From Roseovarius lutimaris (GTDB taxonomy: Bacteria > Pseudomonadota > Alphaproteobacteria > Rhodobacterales > Rhodobacteraceae), in assembly GCF_900115165.1 (NCBI RefSeq), contig NZ_FOVP01000013.1, forward strand, positions 1-64,000: a stretch of DNA of 64,000 nt. Reading direction: 5' to 3'. The notes beneath the pieces are model-generated. The model saw only the letters and a list, made by a program, of their open reading frames with translations, ran no database searches and was not told where the DNA came from. This document shows positions 59,329 to 64,000 of this stretch, piece after piece. A program made the position numbers and the translations under genes. How positions within the stretch are numbered: position 1 is the stretch's first letter; each line of letters opens with the position of its first letter.

Positions 59329-61269
59329 TTATCTGTCCACGAATTGCAACCGCGACGGCAGCGGCGGAAAGCGTCGGCTCTGCGCGCCCTTGTCAATATA
59401 GCCGGCATCAAACGGTTGGTTCAGATTGGCTCCGTCAAACGGAAAACTTGAATCCGGCACTTGCGGATAGGTGCCATCATCGGGCGGCGCAATCGCTGCG
59501 CTGGCGCGCTTGGCCTCGCGGGCAAGACGGCGCGTCAGCTCGCGCGCCTCGGCATCGGTGCTCAGAATGCGCGGCCGCATCATCACTAGCAGAACCCGTT
59601 GATTTTGCGAGGTGCTGCGCCCCTTGAACAGACGCCCAAGCAGCGGCAGTTCACTAAGCCCCGGCACCCGCTGATTGACTGATCCGTTGCCGTCTTCCAT
59701 CAAGCCGCCAAGCATGATCACATGCCCGTCGCGCACCAGAACATTGGTCGTCAATTCCCGTTTCGATGTGATCTCGCCGCCTGCCGCCGAGGCAGAGCTG
59801 GTCAGGTTCGACACCTCTTGATTGATCGCCAGACGCACGGTTTTATCGCGGGTGATCTGGGGCGTCACTTTGAGGGTCAGGCCAACATCCTGACGCTCGA
59901 TGGTCTGGAACGGCTGGGTTGGCACGGCACTGTCGCCGACGGTGGAAAAGCTGCCGGTGACGAAGGGCACGTTCTGCGCCACGACGATTTCGGCCTCGCG
60001 GTTGTTCAGGGTCAGGATCGAGGGCGTCGACAAGAGCTTGGTCGAGCTTTTGCTGGCAAGCGCCGCAAGAAAGCCGCCAAAGCCGCCTTTGTCAAACGCC
60101 GCGATCGTGCCGCCGGTGCCGCCCCCCGTCGGATTGCCCCCCGCAAGAACGGTGCCCACAAGGTTGGTCAGCGTCGGGCGCCCGGCAAGGGCGAATTCCA
60201 CCCCGCCAACCGTGGCATCCTCGATCACGCCGCCGAATTGAAACGACAGGTCGGAAAAGCTATCGACCGACAGCTCGAAAATCACCGCTTCGATCAGAAC
60301 CTGATCGGGCCGCTGATCAAGGCCGCGAACGGCGCTGACGATGGCATTCACCCGGTCCGACGGCGCGGTGATGATAAGCGCATTTTGCTGTGGTTCGGCG
60401 ACGATGGTGATCGCGCTATTGCCACTGACGGCGCCCTCGGCAGAGGTCGCCTGCGCGCCGAAACTCTGACGGACCACATCGGCAAGATCGCTCGCATCGG
60501 CATAATTCAGGCGCACCACCTCGGTTGCGATGCTGCGCTGTGGTCTATCAAGCTGAGTGACAATATTGCGGATGCGGTCGCGAAATTCGGGCGTGCCCGA
60601 AACGATAAGCGCATTTGAGCGGCGATCAGCCGACAGGCTTGACCCGGCGGGCGTGATCGCCAGCGTCGTGATCACGCCAAGCATATCCGCCGCATTGCCA
60701 TTGCGCAGCGGTATGGTTTCAATCGCATTGCGGCTTGGGGTGTCCAGACGATCCACCAGCTGCACGATGCGCTGAAAGTTCTCGCGTCGGTCAGACAGGA
60801 TCATGAGCCCCGCATCCGGCACCGTCGACAGCACCGCCTCGGCCGGCAAAAGCGGGCGCACCACCTCGGCAAGATCGGCAACCGGGCTGTTGCGCACCAC
60901 GATCACGCGGGTTTCATAATCCCCGCCAAGCCCTGCGCGCTCCTGTCCGGGGGCCAATTCACGCGCCACATCAATCGGCACGATCCGGTCCGCCTGTTCG
61001 CCTTCGACGATGGTCAGGCGGTTAAGCTCCAGAACATTAAGAAAAATCTCGTAGATCGCCGAGGAGGAAACCTGGTTTGGCGCGACCACCGTCACGCTGC
61101 CTTGCACCCGATCGTCGAGGATGAAGTTGCGGCCCGTGGACTGTGCCACAATCTGTACGAAATCACGCAAACTTGCGTCGCGCAAATCCAATGAAACCTG
61201 GGCGGTCGCAGGAAACACCTGTACCAGCCACAAAAACGCCCCGAGGGCGAAAACCCTAAAAAATCGCAT
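59329..61269 (-). CDS. gspD: Type II secretion outer-membrane secretin GspD
   Basis: A 646-residue secretin with a signal peptide (about 1-23), N0 domain (VSLDLRDASLRDFVQIVAQS), N1-N3 KH-like domains (about 120-330) and the secretin barrel (about 350-575) with ASKSSTKLLSTPSILTLNNR, VPFVTGSF, LTLKVTPQITRD and VMLGGLMEDGN-type VIMLGGLMEDGNG. A Gly-rich loop (GGNPTGGGTGGT) forms the central gate region. A short C-terminal tail (about 600-646) may be the pilotin-binding S domain. First gene of D-E-F. Confidence 0.95.
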   Translation of the reverse strand: MRFFRVFALGAFLWLVQVFPATAQVSLDLRDASLRDFVQIVAQSTGRNFILDDRVQGSVTVVAPNQVSSSAIYEIFLNVLELNRLTIVEGEQADRIVPIDVARELAPGQERAGLGGDYETRVIVVRNSPVADLAEVVRPLLPAEAVLSTVPDAGLMILSDRRENFQRIVQLVDRLDTPSRNAIETIPLRNGNAADMLGVITTLAITPAGSSLSADRRSNALIVSGTPEFRDRIRNIVTQLDRPQRSIATEVVRLNYADASDLADVVRQSFGAQATSAEGAVSGNSAITIVAEPQQNALIITAPSDRVNAIVSAVRGLDQRPDQVLIEAVIFELSVDSFSDLSFQFGGVIEDATVGGVEFALAGRPTLTNLVGTVLAGGNPTGGGTGGTIAAFDKGGFGGFLAALASKSSTKLLSTPSILTLNNREAEIVVAQNVPFVTGSFSTVGDSAVPTQPFQTIERQDVGLTLKVTPQITRDKTVRLAINQEVSNLTSSASAAGGEITSKRELTTNVLVRDGHVIMLGGLMEDGNGSVNQRVPGLSELPLLGRLFKGRSTSQNQRVLLVMMRPRILSTDAEARELTRRLAREAKRASAAIAPPDDGTYPQVPDSSFPFDGANLNQPFDAGYIDKGAQSRRFPPLPSRLQFVDR

Positions 61270-61530
61270 CGCTATGCATTACGAACATCATGAATAGATA
61301 CCGCCTGCCCGTTAATAGTGCCTCAGAAATCCAACCGCCGTTTATCGCCGGTTTTTTTTTGCTATTATCAACACATACTACCCGATTTCATATAGCGTTT
61401 CTATTGTTAAACCGCATCTGGCACACTTATGACTCACCTATAGGTTTTTTAGCGCCAACCCCGGTTTTTCCTTGGCCCGGCTTTGCCACGACGTGATAGG
61501 AAGTGAGTATTGAGATTTCCAGGAGGGCGC

Positions 61531-62061
61531 ATGCGCTTTCGTTTTCACACCAGCCCTTTGATTTTGCTGCCGGTTATGATGGCCGTCGCGGCCTGCGAAC
61601 CGAGCGCGATCAGTGAGGGCAATAATTTTCAGCGCAAATACAGCACGGCGCGCAAGGCGCTTGAGGCGGGCAATTATGACACCGCGATCAACAGCTATGC
61701 CTTGCTGATCCCTCAATCGGGCCCGCTTGAGCCGCGTTTGCGGCTTGAATACGCCCATGCCCTGCTGCGCGCCGGGCGTTATGACGAGGCGGCCCAGGTT
61801 GCCGACGCCCTCGCCAGCAGCCGCAAGGGCAGCGACCGTGCCGCGGCCCTCGCGGTCAGCGGCGCCGCGCAACACGAAAGCGCCCTCGCCGACATCAACG
61901 CGGGCACGGCCGGCCCGGCCACCGTGGCCAAGCTGCGCGCTGCGGATGCCGCGCTAAAGGAAATGATGGCGCTTGACGCTGATCTTGATCCGCTCGGCGC
62001 CATGGCCTCGCGGCGCAAGGATATCAAACTGGAACTCCAACAGCTTGGCGCGCGCGGCTGA
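61531..62061 (+). CDS. TPR-like lipoprotein inside the T2SS cluster
   Basis: A 176-residue lipoprotein: signal peptide with lipobox VAAC (Cys near residue 22), then helical hairpins of TPR type (ARKALEAGNYDTAINSYALL, RLEYAHALLRAGRYDEAAQV). It is read on the plus strand, opposite to the gsp genes that flank it (N on one side, D on the other). RBS AGGAGG 5 bases before the ATG. TPR lipoproteins serve as pilotins for some secretins (PilF/PilW type) or resemble TadD, so a pilotin or assembly role for GspD is a reasonable inference, not shown. Confidence 0.72.
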   Translation: MRFRFHTSPLILLPVMMAVAACEPSAISEGNNFQRKYSTARKALEAGNYDTAINSYALLIPQSGPLEPRLRLEYAHALLRAGRYDEAAQVADALASSRKGSDRAAALAVSGAAQHESALADINAGTAGPATVAKLRAADAALKEMMALDADLDPLGAMASRRKDIKLELQQLGARG

Positions 62062-62076
62062 CGCAGGCCAAGTATT

Positions 62077-62844
62077 CTACAAAAGCGGCCACTCCAGCGA
62101 TAGATCAAGGTCGCGGCGTACGATCCAGGATGTGCCGACCCTGCGCGCCACCCGATCCAGCGCCTTCTGCCATTCAATCGGCATCCCGCCTGCATCCTCG
62201 ATCCGCAAATCAAGCACCGCAACCGGCGCGCCAAAGCGCCCCTCAAGCGTGCCGCTGGCTACAACCACGTCCCCCTCAAGGCTGAAGGGCGCGCGCCAGC
62301 CGCCGCCCTGATCCGACAGCACCGTCATCTCGCCGGTGCCAATGTCCTGGCCGTTTATCCGCGCCCCGGTCCAGCGTATGTCAGCGCCAAACGCCCTCAG
62401 GCTGCGCTCGGGCAGGGCCAGATCGGCGTGCAGGCCCGCAACCTCCAACAGGCCGTCCAGGGTCACGCCCCGCACAAGGCCGGGCCAATCCCCAAGCAAA
62501 ACCTCGGCGCGCCCGTCGCGAAGCTCGGCCCGGTCCCGCGCCAGAGGCAGGTCAAGCTCGGCCCGCCCCGAAAGGCCCGGTGCCATCGCGCTCAGATCCC
62601 AGATCGCGCCGAATGCCCTGAGGCGCGCGAACCGCCAGCTTAAATCGGTCTCGACCGGAAAGCCCAAGGGGCGTATGCCGCGCGCGCGGCCCTGCCAGAG
62701 GGTTGCACCATTGTCGATGGGCGCAGCCCAGCCCGGCACCATCTGCGGCGCAAATGCGCGTAAATGCCCGACGCGCCCCTCGCTCAGCACCACAAGCAAC
62801 AGGCCGCACAGAACCCCGCTCAGAATCAAAAGAAAACGGGTCAT
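62077..62844 (-). CDS. gspN: Type II secretion protein N (GspN)
   Basis: A 255-residue protein with one N-terminal membrane helix (FLLILSGVLCGLLLVVLSE) and a beta-rich periplasmic domain like GspN/PulN, an accessory of some T2SS. ELRDGRAEVLLGDWPGL and ASGTLEGRFGAPVAVLDLR are typical strand-turn repeats of the family. Its ATG overlaps the gspM stop. Its 3' end is 15 bases from the end of the TPR lipoprotein gene read on the other strand. Confidence 0.82.
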   Translation of the reverse strand: MTRFLLILSGVLCGLLLVVLSEGRVGHLRAFAPQMVPGWAAPIDNGATLWQGRARGIRPLGFPVETDLSWRFARLRAFGAIWDLSAMAPGLSGRAELDLPLARDRAELRDGRAEVLLGDWPGLVRGVTLDGLLEVAGLHADLALPERSLRAFGADIRWTGARINGQDIGTGEMTVLSDQGGGWRAPFSLEGDVVVASGTLEGRFGAPVAVLDLRIEDAGGMPIEWQKALDRVARRVGTSWIVRRDLDLSLEWPLL

Positions 62845-63356
62845 TGAGCGATCACCAGACGCAAATCGGCCGCGACCACATCTTCGCGCTCGCCCCTCTC
62901 AAAGGTAAACCCGGTAAGATCGTAGCCCCAGTTTGCCTCTTGCCCGGTCAACCATTCGGCCAACCTGGTAAAGCGCACAGCGTCAAACCGCATGGTAATG
63001 CCACCGTCGGCGGCATTGGCCAATTCGCTGGCCTCTTGGCGCAATCCAGCCTCGACAAGGCTGGCCTCGATCCCGCTGATGCCGATCGGCGGGCCGGCAT
63101 TATCCGCCTCGCCCGCATGACGCAGCGCCGCGGTCTCCGAGGCATAAAGCAGCGATTGATCCGCCACCCAAAGCTCTGTTGCGCGGGCCTCGGCGACCGC
63201 GCGCTGTGCCTCATGGCGCGCATCCGCCAGCGGCAAAGCCACGCCATAGACCAACCCCAAAGGCAGCGCCATAAGCGCCAGGATTGCCACCAGCACCCGT
63301 TCGCGCCCGCTCAGGCCTAGCAAGGCGCCGATGAGTGCATCCATCAAACCCGTCAT
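62841..63356 (-). CDS. gspM: Type II secretion protein M (GspM)
   Basis: A 171-residue bitopic membrane protein of GspM type: a short cytoplasmic head (LSGRERVLVAILALMALPLG contains the single membrane helix near 22-42) and a periplasmic ferredoxin-like domain (about 95-170). GspM partners GspL in the inner-membrane platform. It overlaps gspL upstream and gspN downstream by 4 bases each, so the three are coupled. Confidence 0.82.
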   Translation of the reverse strand: MTGLMDALIGALLGLSGRERVLVAILALMALPLGLVYGVALPLADARHEAQRAVAEARATELWVADQSLLYASETAALRHAGEADNAGPPIGISGIEASLVEAGLRQEASELANAADGGITMRFDAVRFTRLAEWLTGQEANWGYDLTGFTFERGEREDVVAADLRLVIAQ

Positions 63357-64000
63357 CGTCGGCCCCCGTTCTGCGTGACCGCCATCGCCAGCACCGCCTC
63401 GATGCCAGCCCCCTCGCGGGTCACCGATTGGGCGACGCGCGGCTCGACCCCGGTGGTGCGCAGGGCCCCCACAAGCGCGTCAAGCGCCGCAAAATCCGCC
63501 AGTTGCAGATCAATCACCAGACCCGCGCCGGGCTGATAGCTGACCCGTGTGATGGTGCCCTCATGATCGGCCAGAACAGCGCCCGAACGACGCAGCACAT
63601 CCAGCGGGCGCGCCTCGCCGTCGCCGTCGCTGCGCGCGGTTCGGGCACGCTCAAGGCGTTGTGTCACTTGGGTTCGAATGTCCAGGATCGGCCCCGTCGG
63701 GATCATCACATCGCGCAGGATACGTTCGGCATTCTGGCGATAGGCGAGCGATTGATCGCGCAGATCGCGGGTCTCCATCACCGTGGCCGCGACCCAGCCG
63801 ACCAGCCCCAGAAACGCCAGCCCAACCGGAAGCCGCAACCGGCGCAGGGTTCGGCGCATCTCGGCGCGCTCGGCCCCCGGATCGCGCGCCAGATCGAGCG
63901 CAAGCTCGCCATGTCCAAAGACCTGCGGCTCGGCCACGCCATGCGCCGCCAGTTCTGATGTCGTGCCACAGGTGGTGAGGTTTTGAGCAGCAAGATAAGC
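63353..64000 (-). CDS. gspL: Type II secretion protein L (GspL), C-terminal part
   Basis: The open frame runs through the right edge of the window (at least 215 residues) and is the C-terminal portion of GspL: the end of the cytoplasmic actin-like domain, one membrane helix (LPVGLAFLGLVGWVAATVM) and the periplasmic ferredoxin-like domain (LDALVGALRTTGVEPRVAQS). GspL recruits GspE to the membrane. A GTG at 63937 is only an internal codon: homology-like sequence continues upstream without a stop. Remaining gsp genes (C, G-K) may lie beyond the edge. Confidence 0.85.
   Translation of the reverse strand, partial: AYLAAQNLTTCGTTSELAAHGVAEPQVFGHGELALDLARDPGAERAEMRRTLRRLRLPVGLAFLGLVGWVAATVMETRDLRDQSLAYRQNAERILRDVMIPTGPILDIRTQVTQRLERARTARSDGDGEARPLDVLRRSGAVLADHEGTITRVSYQPGAGLVIDLQLADFAALDALVGALRTTGVEPRVAQSVTREGAGIEAVLAMAVTQNGGRR

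Overview
The window is about 62-65% G+C chromosomal DNA of an alphaproteobacterium, almost certainly a Rhodobacteraceae (roseobacter-type) genome. The evidence is the gene content and order: glyQ-DUF6446-glyS, a Rhodobacterales-type pyruvate phosphate dikinase, several DUF1127 genes, a SAM-II riboswitch on metZ, CCUCCUCCC-loop sRNAs behind a DUF1127 gene, and a PccR-type regulator. No rRNA, tRNA or CRISPR array was seen.

Region 1 (1-10,000) is an accessory patch rich in dead mobile elements. It holds the end of an IS3-family element at the left edge, a truncated IS1182 transposase, a shredded IS21 IstA, a frameshifted IS3 OrfB and an IS110 stub. Between them sit an orphan 7TM histidine kinase, an ion-transporter-like protein, a tight cluster (4-TM repeat protein, DUF2231 protein, GTP cyclohydrolase I, ECF sigma factor) and a DoxX protein.

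Region 2 (10,010-34,430) is core metabolism. It contains mgtE-fau-osmC, guanine and 8-oxoguanine deaminases, hisN, a PraR-like regulator, a quinone oxidoreductase facing a LysR regulator, Bax-inhibitor-1 behind a candidate heat-shock promoter, rpmG, a cell-wall hydrolase, ppdK, glyQ-DUF6446-glyS (glyS has an A+T-rich internal patch), a SPOR/PG-binding/protease protein, a TPP enzyme and TrkH.

Region 3 (34,498-53,823) holds two adjacent DUF1127 genes with a possible PhaR operator, an Ala/Pro/Lys-rich phasin-like protein, folE2, metZ under a SAM-II riboswitch with terminator, a GST, three membrane proteins, ftsY, a NuoE-NuoF-type fusion, an AlkB-like di-iron hydroxylase, xseA facing purD, an acidic Ca-binding-repeat protein, a 2Fe-2S ferredoxin, a PG-binding lipoprotein and apbC/mrp.

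Region 4 (53,824-56,670) is a dense regulatory locus and the most interesting part. A DUF1127 gene (CcaF1-like) is followed by two tandem sRNAs of the CcsR/cuckoo class. Facing them is a cobalamin riboswitch whose only downstream gene is an unrecognised 89-aa protein. Next comes a short-chain acyl-CoA regulator (PccR/ScfR family) preceded by two TTTGCAAA palindromes. All three modules have known or plausible links to C1, propionyl-CoA and B12 metabolism.

Region 5 (56,667-64,000) is a type II secretion cluster on the minus strand (gspL partial, M, N, D, E, F) with an oppositely oriented TPR-like lipoprotein between N and D. A family of short intergenic repeats (consensus near GGGAGTATTTNNGGCCAAGAAGAA) occurs at least seven times.
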